A stretch of 45,656 nt of DNA from Candidatus Kapaibacterium sp. (GTDB lineage Bacteria; Bacteroidota; Ignavibacteria; Kapaibacteriales; UBA4661), in assembly GCA_025358765.1 (NCBI GenBank), contig JANYIG010000341.1:1-45656 (forward strand), read 5' to 3'. The notes below the pieces were generated by a model, which saw nothing but the letters and a program-made list of their open reading frames with translations, made no database searches and had not been told where the DNA came from. Within the stretch, counting starts at the first letter, position 1, and the number at the start of each line of letters is the position of its first letter. The translations under genes were made by a program, and so were the position numbers. Below are positions 7,755-16,600 of this stretch, one piece after another.

Positions 7755-9965
7755 TCATTGCGTTGCAGTGCGGATTTCCACACGAACAGCGCGATTATAC
7801 AGCCGCCCTTCAGGAATTGTTGGGTCTGTGTTCAGGGGCTTCATCCACGACGCAGCTGGTACGCTACTCTTTACCTTTGCTGTAATACCAAGTGTAGCGA
7901 TTATTCGCGCGAGGTCTTTTGCACGTGCATCTGCCCCTTGTGTGTTGAATGCTTCTCCGGAACCTTCCGCCCAGCCCTCAACCGAAACGCTTGAAGAAGT
8001 GCTGATAAGAGGTTTAAGAACTGTCAACACCTCGTTTTCGGTAAGGTTTTGACCAAGAGGAGTCACAAGTGTCACAATATCAACGTGAGTATCCTTGGTT
8101 TTCCGGCTGATTTTGTCAGCAAGCATGATCACCGTAACGGGTGTTGAAAGGATTGGTGCATCACCATTGCGATTATTCACATCGGTCACGTCGAGTTTGG
8201 TTTCGATATTACCAGAAACATTCGGGATGGATGATGGATGCTCATCAAGTCTCCAGATGTATTCTTTGGGATACGACGACGTTCCTTCCACGGTTTTGAG
8301 CGTACGCGATTCATTGCCCTCAAACTGTGACATTTCCATGTTCCATTGTTTTAATCCAGCGCCAGCGTTAATGTCAATTGCATACCGTAGAGCGGGTGTG
8401 GTGATTGTGCGATAGACGGCATCCATCACAAGCGGTTGCAAGAGCGCCGCGTCCTGAGAAGCAATATCCACGCGACGATAATCGGCTTGAGCGTCAGCAG
8501 ACGATGCCACATCGTCTGAAATTGCCTGCTCTTTGACCGTGATGCGGCTTGCCGGAATCTTCCAAACATCCTGCAAATAGTCGCTCACAGCCTCGGCACG
8601 TTGCCGTGCAAAATTCCGAGGGTTTTTTGTTTCGCTTGCCCCCGCACTATATCCCGTAAGCGTAACGCTGGCTTCCACACGCTCTTGTAGGCGTTTACCT
8701 ACAATGTTCAGCAGATGAAAATGTACATCCGCTGCGGCAAGTGAAGCAAGTTTATTGAAGGAATAGTTTTTCCGCTCGCTCGCAGCAATGCGCTTATACC
8801 GTGCCGGAAGCACAGCGGATTGTTCATTAAAAAAGACATGCGGAAGCAGCTGTACGATTGCGTTGGAACGAAATTCCTCCACATGTACTGTTGGCTGTTC
8901 TACAATACTTCCGTCACTCATAACTCCTACGGGAGCGCCAAGTTTGACAAGTACGCCCGCTTGTCGAAGTTCGTGGAGCTCGGCTTGAATTTTTGAACGT
9001 TCTTGCATGATTTGTTTTTCTAACGCCACAAGTTGCTTCACTTTGAAGGCTTGAGCGTCAAAACGAGATTCGCGGACAGGATAATAGCGCAAAGAAACAC
9101 CGGCTCTTATTGCGTCAATCTTCCAAATTCCACCCGCATCAAGATTTTGTACAACAGAATTGATTTGTTTTGCATAAAATGCTGTGGGTTCAAGAGTCCA
9201 AGCGGCAGAAGGCATAATGGGAAATTCATAACCAATACCAGCAACAAGTTCGGCGTTCATGTTTGCAACACCAAAATTACGAACTTCCGGTATTGTGCCA
9301 CCTTGTTCGTTGCGCGTTCGTTTCCCACTCTCAAATACTCCATCCGACGGCGCAATAAGGACTTCCTCTAATTGATAGGTCTTCGCTACAGCCCATTCCG
9401 CCCGAACGCCCGCATATATGTTTAGTCTTGCTATAGGATTTAATGCGAACAAAATCTCTCCACCAACGGAGGCAAGATTAACCTGAAATTCTCTACGGAA
9501 AATGCCCGCAGCGCCGGTTCCATCCCTTCTGCCAAGCAACACTGAATCAAGTCCTGAATAAAGCGTTCCATTGTGTTGAATATATGTCCCTCTTAGGTCA
9601 ACATTGAGCCAACTGAAAATGGGAGCCTCAATAAATCCTCCTGCCGAAAAGCCAAACCCCGTTCCTTCTTGCGATGCGAAGCCAAGAATATCTTCCTTCT
9701 TTTTGATAGGGATTCCAGGCAGATTAAGGAATTGAGCCGTGTGGCGGTTATAGTTCCCCATACCAAGAATACCGTAGCGAATGCCATCGGTCACAAATGC
9801 AGCGGAGTCTGGCACTGGTGTTTGCGCTTGCAGTCGAGCAAATGATGTGAAAAGAATGCTGTCAGCAACAAGCGCAATGATTGCCATAATCATCGCTTTG
9901 ACAATCATTTTGAATATACTTCCCGTCAAAATTCTCATATTTTTTGATGTTGAACTCTTATTCAT
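7755..9965 (-). CDS. OmpA-family outer membrane protein with N-terminal beta-barrel-like domain
   Basis: This 736-residue cell-envelope protein has a signal/anchor-like N-terminus (~1-48, cleavage likely after LQAQ). An aromatic, glycine-rich region of alternating strands at ~60-295 resembles small outer-membrane barrels. A coiled stretch follows (~305-335), then an OmpA-like periplasmic domain (~375-505) with the entry motif FFNEQSAVL and the typical LTGYSAG...NFARQRAEAVSDYL core. A second, weaker OmpA-like core lies at the C-terminus (~650-735: VSVEGWAEGSGEAFN, ADARAKDLARIIATLG). It is probably peptidoglycan-associated. ATG 9965 has a GAGG ribosome-binding site overlapping the stop of the upstream T9SS cargo gene (5-base gap), so the two are translated from one message. 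Confidence 0.8.
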   Translation of the reverse strand: MNKSSTSKNMRILTGSIFKMIVKAMIMAIIALVADSILFTSFARLQAQTPVPDSAAFVTDGIRYGILGMGNYNRHTAQFLNLPGIPIKKKEDILGFASQEGTGFGFSAGGFIEAPIFSWLNVDLRGTYIQHNGTLYSGLDSVLLGRRDGTGAAGIFRREFQVNLASVGGEILFALNPIARLNIYAGVRAEWAVAKTYQLEEVLIAPSDGVFESGKRTRNEQGGTIPEVRNFGVANMNAELVAGIGYEFPIMPSAAWTLEPTAFYAKQINSVVQNLDAGGIWKIDAIRAGVSLRYYPVRESRFDAQAFKVKQLVALEKQIMQERSKIQAELHELRQAGVLVKLGAPVGVMSDGSIVEQPTVHVEEFRSNAIVQLLPHVFFNEQSAVLPARYKRIAASERKNYSFNKLASLAAADVHFHLLNIVGKRLQERVEASVTLTGYSAGASETKNPRNFARQRAEAVSDYLQDVWKIPASRITVKEQAISDDVASSADAQADYRRVDIASQDAALLQPLVMDAVYRTITTPALRYAIDINAGAGLKQWNMEMSQFEGNESRTLKTVEGTSSYPKEYIWRLDEHPSSIPNVSGNIETKLDVTDVNNRNGDAPILSTPVTVIMLADKISRKTKDTHVDIVTLVTPLGQNLTENEVLTVLKPLISTSSSVSVEGWAEGSGEAFNTQGADARAKDLARIIATLGITAKVKSSVPAASWMKPLNTDPTIPEGRLYNRAVRVEIRTATQ

Positions 9966-9970
9966 CTTGA

Positions 9971-12900
9971 TTACCTCACGATGTGGATTGGTTGTGATAC
10001 AACGGCTGAGGGCGTTCTTAACACGATGAAATACATTCCAGGGGGGAATTCTGACAGCGAGGCAAAAAACTCGTGATTACCCAGTAATGAAGTTTTATGT
10101 AACAACGTTTGTACGGTTTGCCCATCAATATTGACAAGTGAAATAGTCACGGGGGAATCGGCGAACAACTCATACTTAACCAGAGCAACACTATTGATGG
10201 GGTTCGGGGCAATAGCGGCAAGTAGTGGTGCGCGTTCCGAAATAAAAAGACGAACTCCTCCCGCCTGCGAAAGACCCTTCAACGTAAAAATTCCCGGTTT
10301 GAGTGTGAGAACGATGACACCATCAGCGCTTGGATTGCTCAGGATAAGTGGTGTGGCAACCGCATCACCCAACCGTGCTCGAAACGTGAGTGTTTTGAGA
10401 ACAGCCCCTTCATTCGGGCGAAGTTCAAACGTAAGAGGGATAAGCCGCTCGCCATTAACGACAGCCTCTTGGCGTAAATCCGGTCCGGGGTCGAGTAATG
10501 CCGCATTAAACCGTAATGTAGTGCGTACTCTGATCGATCGAACGTTGGACGGAGGGGAGTCAATTCGTTTGAGGATAATGGGTATGATTACCTCTTCTCC
10601 CGGTTTTGCCGAAAGCGTATCGGGGATTTCGAGGAATGCTCGTGCAGCATTATTGGAGCTTTGAAGCGATGTTCGATAAATGGCGTTTCCATGCAGCCCA
10701 ATATATAAATCGGTTGCGCTTACTGCAGCAAACGAAGTCACATCGGCATCTTCAGCCAACCCTTCGTTTACTTTTTGCCATGAGATTCCGTCATCAATCG
10801 AACGCCAAACACCATGTGCATCAGTTCCCGCATAAAGTGCGCCCCCAACGGCAATAAGCGATTGTGCCAAAATAACATCCTTCACAGACCCCGATGAATC
10901 GGGGAAATTCATCCTTACCCACGTTAAACCATTACTCAAGCTGCGGTAAATTCCCGCATCGGTGGAAGCAAAGAGCGCAGAGCGTTCCCGAAGAATATGG
11001 TTGACCCGACTTGCTGATGGAGGAAGTGGCTCCGTACCATTCCGTTCACCGCCAAATATACGTACCCATTTTTTTCCATCGTCGTCCGAGCGGTATATCC
11101 CTTCGCCAATGGTTCCCGCAAATAAAGCCCCGTTAAGACCGACTGCGATGGACTTAACAGCGGGAAAATCTTGGTTTTGTGCATTGACAATTGCCGTCCG
11201 CGTCCATGTTGCACCGTCCGTTGTAGAGCGAAAAACCACGCCTTCATCGCCACCAACGATAATTGTTCCCGGATCGCTTATGGTTACTGTGTGAATCGGA
11301 TGCAATGTTTTGAGCTTGCCACTAGCATCGCGTACAGTGTCAATCAACACCGCCGTCCACGACAATCCGTTATCAACAGAACGATACACACCCGGAACGG
11401 AGATTTTTGCGTTGGAGGGGTCGTATTCATCCGATGCAGCAACAAACACATCTCTGCCTTTGGAAACAAAACCGCCTACGTATCGGGCTTGCAAACCTGC
11501 ATCGGCTTCCGTCCACGAAGCGCCGTTATCGGTGGAGCGAAATACGCCATCCCCCGCAGTGCCAGCGAGCAATACACCACGATGCTCTTGCATATCTGTC
11601 ACAATCGCTCCGGTGATGCCTGTGTTTGCATCTCGCCATGTTTCCGCTTTGTTTTCCGAGATAAACACGCCAGCGTCCGTACCAGCATAAACATCTCCAC
11701 CTTCAATAACAAGAGCAGTCACATTAGGCTCAGTAAGTCCTTTATCGCGCAACTCCCACGTTGCCCCATCGTCAGTGGAGCGGAACACGCCGTCTTCAGT
11801 GCCAGCATAGACCACACCTTCTTTATCAACAGCAAGAGCAAGAACGTATTGCCAGCCATCTTCCGCCTTTTGAGGTGAAAGTTGTTTCCATGTAGCAGTA
11901 GCATCGTCAACAGGTAAACGATAAATCCAACCACCATATGTCCCGGCAAAAAGAGCTTTTTGGTGTTCGGCAAAACACTCAATACGATATTTACCAAAAC
12001 TTTTGTCCAACGTCCATGTTTCGCCGTGATTTGTTGAACGATACAACAAGGAGTCGCCTGTTGCAACAAAGGTTATATTCTCCGAAATATACATAGCCGT
12101 GATGTCCTCATTATTTGCGATGCCGTTGTTTAACGACTTCCACGTATTGCCGTCATCGGTGGAGCGAAACACCCCTTCAAGCGTTCCGGCAAGCAAAGTG
12201 TCGCCTTTGCCAACAATCGTGTGAACAAATTGCGGAAGTCCTGTGCTTCGTTTTATCCATGAACGTCCGTGATTTTCGGATTTATACACACCATCTTCGG
12301 TACCGATAAACACTTCATTGCCAAAAACAACAACACTACGAATCGTTTGTGCTGCATTTGTTTTGAGTCCATCATTACTTGGCAGCCAAGCATGACCGTT
12401 TGTGTTAGAGCGATATAAACCATTGTGTGTGCCAACGTACACCATGTCTTCGTCATCGGCATCCATACAAAGAACGCTCGCGGTGAATGGACCGGACAAC
12501 GGCTCCCAATAAATTGCGGGTGGGGCGATGCCTTCGACGTTGACCAAGGCAAACGCAGTGCGGCTCACAATGGAAATACGATTATCAAAATCGCCAACGT
12601 TTGTTGGTGTGAATTGAACAAAAATTCTTTGCGAAAGCGTGTCGCCTTTGCTTGGAATGGTCAGTGTGTCAGTAAATGAGCCTCCGAGAGATGTTGAGAT
12701 GTGGTACCCACGTGGAGCCGAAACAATAACATCATTTGTTATGTTTTTCCCCACAATCATAAATGATTGAGCATTTGACGATGTTTTTCCAAAAATGACC
12801 GCACCAAAATTTAGATTACCTGGTTCGACCGTCAGTTTGCTTCGTGTTATGGATGAAACGTACGATGCCTTCCAACCAAAATCGGTATCAACATTGCGGA

Positions 12901-13300
12901 CATTATTCGTGATAAACACGACAAGCAAAACACCCTGAGATGAAACCACAGACTCAGACGGATCAACGGATGAACCGCTAAACTCGGCTAAAAGAGGAGC
13001 CGTTGTGTCTGCTCCGTCATAGATACGAACAACGTCACGCTTTTCTTCTGTTCCAAATTCGGTGAACCAAAGACGGATTTGCTGTGCGCCGTTCGGTTTG
13101 ATAAGCCATCGGCACCGCAAGTCCGTATCGTAATGAATATTGCCTTTTGAAGAAGCGGGGCTAAAAAAAACACCGTCGTTTGCCGTCAGCGTTACATCTG
13201 GGCAGGCAGCAAATGTTTTGCACGAAAAGCTAATAAACGCAATAATAACCAACGGGAAAATTGTGAATACAGAGAGCATGCGGAAATAAGGAACAGCCAT
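9971..13300 (-). CDS. Secreted CUB / beta-propeller protein with T9SS sorting-like C-terminus
   Basis: This 1109-residue protein starts with a signal peptide (~1-32, FPLVIIAFISF core). A CUB domain follows (~33-150; paired Cys at CPD and RCRW, YDGADTTAPLLAEFSG), then an Ig-like choice-of-anchor/ASPM-type domain (~155-260). Next comes a long run of BNR/sortilin-type repeats (~265-880), each close to YAGTxxGVFRSTDDGxTW, likely one or two beta-propellers. A cohesin-like strand domain spans ~890-1015. The C-terminal ~80 residues (IAPNPINSVALVKYEL ... GMYFIVLRT) look like a type A T9SS sorting domain. It would be exported and fixed to the cell surface. Substrate or partner is unknown; such arrays usually mediate binding rather than catalysis. 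It is upstream of and coupled to the OmpA-family gene. Confidence 0.82.
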   Translation of the reverse strand: MAVPYFRMLSVFTIFPLVIIAFISFSCKTFAACPDVTLTANDGVFFSPASSKGNIHYDTDLRCRWLIKPNGAQQIRLWFTEFGTEEKRDVVRIYDGADTTAPLLAEFSGSSVDPSESVVSSQGVLLVVFITNNVRNVDTDFGWKASYVSSITRSKLTVEPGNLNFGAVIFGKTSSNAQSFMIVGKNITNDVIVSAPRGYHISTSLGGSFTDTLTIPSKGDTLSQRIFVQFTPTNVGDFDNRISIVSRTAFALVNVEGIAPPAIYWEPLSGPFTASVLCMDADDEDMVYVGTHNGLYRSNTNGHAWLPSNDGLKTNAAQTIRSVVVFGNEVFIGTEDGVYKSENHGRSWIKRSTGLPQFVHTIVGKGDTLLAGTLEGVFRSTDDGNTWKSLNNGIANNEDITAMYISENITFVATGDSLLYRSTNHGETWTLDKSFGKYRIECFAEHQKALFAGTYGGWIYRLPVDDATATWKQLSPQKAEDGWQYVLALAVDKEGVVYAGTEDGVFRSTDDGATWELRDKGLTEPNVTALVIEGGDVYAGTDAGVFISENKAETWRDANTGITGAIVTDMQEHRGVLLAGTAGDGVFRSTDNGASWTEADAGLQARYVGGFVSKGRDVFVAASDEYDPSNAKISVPGVYRSVDNGLSWTAVLIDTVRDASGKLKTLHPIHTVTISDPGTIIVGGDEGVVFRSTTDGATWTRTAIVNAQNQDFPAVKSIAVGLNGALFAGTIGEGIYRSDDDGKKWVRIFGGERNGTEPLPPSASRVNHILRERSALFASTDAGIYRSLSNGLTWVRMNFPDSSGSVKDVILAQSLIAVGGALYAGTDAHGVWRSIDDGISWQKVNEGLAEDADVTSFAAVSATDLYIGLHGNAIYRTSLQSSNNAARAFLEIPDTLSAKPGEEVIIPIILKRIDSPPSNVRSIRVRTTLRFNAALLDPGPDLRQEAVVNGERLIPLTFELRPNEGAVLKTLTFRARLGDAVATPLILSNPSADGVIVLTLKPGIFTLKGLSQAGGVRLFISERAPLLAAIAPNPINSVALVKYELFADSPVTISLVNIDGQTVQTLLHKTSLLGNHEFFASLSEFPPGMYFIVLRTPSAVVSQPIHIVR

Positions 13301-13334
13301 AATCGTAGGATAAAAGATATTGAACTATTCGGGG

Positions 13335-13372
13335 CAAAAAGAAATGGCTTAAAAAGCAAGTTTTTAAGCCAT
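13335..13372 (-). terminator. Terminator of the tRNA-Ser transcript
   Basis: A perfect 12-bp stem (ATGGCTTAAAAA with TTTTTAAGCCAT, 13344-13355 and 13361-13372, 5-base loop) is followed in the minus direction by TTCTTTTTG. It lies 6 bases beyond the tRNA 3' end, so the tRNA is a single-gene transcript. Confidence 0.85.
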
Positions 13373-13378
13373 ATAATG

Positions 13379-13469
13379 CGGAGAGAGAGAGATTCGAACT
13401 CTCGGTAATGCTTTACAACACTACGACGGTTTAGCAAACCGTTGCCTTCAGCCACTCGGCCATCTCTCC
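13379..13469 (-). tRNA. tRNA-Ser (anticodon GCU)
   Basis: This 91-nt class II tRNA has acceptor stem GGAGAGA paired with TCTCTCC (discriminator G, CCA not encoded). The D-arm is GGCCGAGTGGCTGAAGGC-like. The anticodon stem-loop is ACGGT-TTGCTAA-ACCGT with anticodon GCU (reads AGC/AGU). A long variable arm typical of serine tRNAs follows, and the T arm is GAGAG-TTCGAAT-CTCTC. It has its own promoter and terminator. No integrase or duplicated tRNA 3' end is seen nearby, so it is not marking an obvious integrated element. Confidence 0.95.
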
Positions 13470-13491
13470 GAGATGTGGTTAAGGTTAGACA

Positions 13492-13523
13492 CAAATATAG
13501 CACTTATCGAAAAATCCACCAAA
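13492..13523 (-). promoter_or_regulatory. Bacteroidota-type promoter for tRNA-Ser
   Basis: On the minus strand TTTG (13523-13520), a 20-base spacer and TATATTTG (13499-13492) match the TTTG-N17-23-TAnnTTTG consensus of the FCB primary sigma factor. The predicted start would be a few bases downstream, about 15-20 bases before the tRNA 5' end. Confidence 0.75.
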
Positions 13524-13551
13524 CTTTTTTGATACTACGGTTACCATCACG

Positions 13552-13592
13552 CAAAAAACAACAAAGACCGCCTCAGCAATGAGACGGTCTTT
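13552..13592 (-). terminator. Terminator of the 1826-residue protein gene
   Basis: A 13-bp stem with one mismatch (13563-13575 with 13580-13592, GCAA loop) is followed on the minus strand by GTTGTTTTTTG. It lies 22 bases after the stop codon. Confidence 0.85.
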
Positions 13593-13614
13593 GATGTGAA
13601 GAGGCATACGTTGT

Positions 13615-16600
13615 TTATCGAGCTATCATCACTGCTTGCTTCAGCGTTTGAGCGCCGTTGCTTATTACAATGCGATATGCACCGGAACTTAATTTTGCCA
13701 GCGGGATACGTACTTGTCGTGTTTGTGCAGTTTCGTTCAAGCGCAGGCTTTCTTGTCCACGAGCATCCACAATGCTGATGCGAACAGGGGCTGCACGGCT
13801 AAACGTTGCTGGCAAGGTTACTATCACATACTCCGATGCTGGATTGGGATACAACTTCAATTCTGCCAATTCTGTCTCGTCCGTCGTATCATCGTCAGCA
13901 TCCGCCGATACGCTTGCCTTTGCTACTTTTGGCGAAGATTCGTTTATTGCCGATATCTGCGCTGTTGGCTTCAACGCTGTTTGGAAGGTGACGGCGGTTT
14001 GTGCGATTTGGGACAGTGAGAACTGCATTCCTGCACGCAGCGCGTCTGTTTTCCCGTCAGCATTCCGCAACAATACCAAAGGGCTTTTGCATGCAGCGTT
14101 TGCTTTGCGAGCGAGTTGGTCGGGTATGCGGGCGATTATCTCTGTTGGTGTCCATGAAATCACCGGAACCGGCGTATTCAGGACTTCCAACGTCGGGTCG
14201 TTAAAGTTCTGTCCTCGAAGGATGATTGTTTGCTCAATTGCTCCTGTTTGTGCTTGTCGCGGCGACGGAGTTGCAGAACTCATTGTTGGCTCCGCGCCGC
14301 ATGTAATGTTCAGTGTTGCTTGCGTAGCAGCGGCACTACTGTTCAACAATTGTACAGTATAAGTACCAGACTCTTTATTGACATCCGCCGGAATCTCGAC
14401 AATCACCTGCGAAGGGTCAATAACTTGGCTTTTGAGTTTCAGATTTTGCCATGCACGACCGCTTACGTCGGAACCTGAAAGCACTACTTCGGCTGTGTTT
14501 GCAAATCGTGTACCCGTCAGTTTTATGCTAAATGGCTTACCCGTTGCTGACGTGGAAGTCGCTGCTGGCAAAACCGTCAGTTGATTAATGCTCGGCATGA
14601 TTGGGTCGGGAACGATTCCACCCACTGATTGGCTCAAGAATAGCCGTACACCAGTTACTTGTTTGTCGCCGTTCGTAATAGCAAGCACTGGCGGTATCCA
14701 CGACGAATTTGCCTTTTGCACCAACTGAGGGGTCAGTCGAACAATAATTTGCTCTGGCGACCATGAGACCAACGTAAGTGGCGTACCCATATATTCAATC
14801 TGAGGGTCGAAGAAACTTTGCCCTTGAATCACAAAGACGATTTCTTGTTCGCCGGTTGACGACGTTCTTGTTGTCGTTGTTGCGGTTCCAATGCTCGGAG
14901 CCGGACGACGCTTAATGCTGAACGGCGTATTTATTGAGTTTCCATCGGGGTTTTCAATGTGTAACGTAAACGTTCCGCCGTCTCTGTTAATCTCGGCAGG
15001 GATTTCCACAATCGCTCTGCCCGGGCTTACCACTGTCATCCGTAACGGAAAGTCCGTCGGTATTGCACCCGTCGCGCTCTTGCCAGAAAGCGTTATCTTC
15101 GCTGCTTTGAAGAAGTTTTCGCCGTCAATCGCAATGCTAAATGCCTGATTATTTGCGGTTGTGGACGAAGCGGAAGGTAAAATTGTTATGCCGCCTACCT
15201 GTGGTTTTGGCGCAGGAATGATATTGAGTGCTACAGCATTACTCAGTTGACCATCCGGCGTGAGAAACCGCAGTGAATCAATGCCCGGCAATCGAAACGA
15301 GGCAGGAAAACTGATAACGGCTTCTTTTCCGTTCGGATTTGCGGTAATGACGGCAACACTTGTCCCGCCACGTGGCGACATGATAGTAACCGTGCCAACA
15401 TTTGTAAAATTCTGACCGATAAGACGCATAATTGCTTCTTCATCGCCAGATTCTAAGGTATTTGGATCAAGAGCCGTAATCACTGGAGAAGGTAGTTTTT
15501 TATAGACAATTCCACTCGCAAGCGTGAGAATGCCTTGTGGGGTGACCACTTCAACCGCCCCACTGAAGGGCGAATTTACTGTAAAGGTGATGGCGCGGTC
15601 GTTTCTCACGGAGAAGGTTTGTACCGGAACACCACCAACACGAACTTCCGTGGCACCGGATAACATCTGACCCAAAATTGTCACCGACTCACCAAACGTT
15701 GCTTGTTCGGGTGATACGGAGAAAATCGTCGGCACCGGCGGCGGAGCCGGACCGAAAGTGAAAACGCTTCCCGACGTACCTGAACCAAAACCGTTCGTTA
15801 CCTGCACTCGCCCGGTTGCGCCAGATCCAACAATAGCACGAATCTCGAATGGAGAGTTCACCGTGAAACTTTGTACAGGAACACCGCCAATTTGCACATT
15901 TGTTACGCCCGTAAAGTTAAATCCGCTAATGACAACGGGGTCGCCCGTTTGCCCAAACAATGTGGATAGTTGTAAGACTGTCGGAATTGGCGGCGGAGCC
16001 GGCGCTGGCGGTGCCGGTGGTGCTGGATCGATAAATGTGAGTGTAATCGTCGCGGGTGTTAACCCAGTGACGAAGCTCACATTAGCGTTTGTCACCGCTG
16101 CGTTAAAGAAAGTTAATGTAATCGGTGTGCTGTTAGCCGCAGCATGTGCAAATGCTAAACCAACCAATCGAACCTGCGCTACTGATGGAGAAACTCCCGC
16201 TACAACCATCGTCATACCTGCGGGAACACCCGTTGCAGTAAAATGTGTGCCGGGCGTAAACGCTCCAGAGGTTATCCAATCTGTACCAACAAGGGTAACG
16301 TTAATTATATCGGATGAAAAGCCAGTATTATTAGATGACTCGGTCATCTGTGTACTCGAATATGTAGCGCCGACAGGATCCGTGAAGTTGATAGACAGAT
16401 TTTGAGTATTTAATCCAGCAACCGTTCCCGGCAAACCGCTTGTCACCGAAGGAGCGAGGAATGTAAATAGTACGTTGTTTACATTATTTATGACATTATT
16501 ATTTATTGCTGCGCCCGTAAAACTGATGGTCACTTGCAAGGCGCTGTTTTTTGTCACTACGGCTGTCAGTCCAGGCGGAACGTTTGCTACCGTAAAATCT

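Noticed and set aside
13379-13469. tRNA as integration site of a mobile island
   Set aside because: No integrase, no duplicated tRNA 3' end and no change in gene style is seen on either side.
15758-16405. 215-codon plus-strand open frame, Gly/Ala/Pro-rich
   Set aside because: It mirrors the repetitive minus-strand gene; the composition follows from that gene's repeats.
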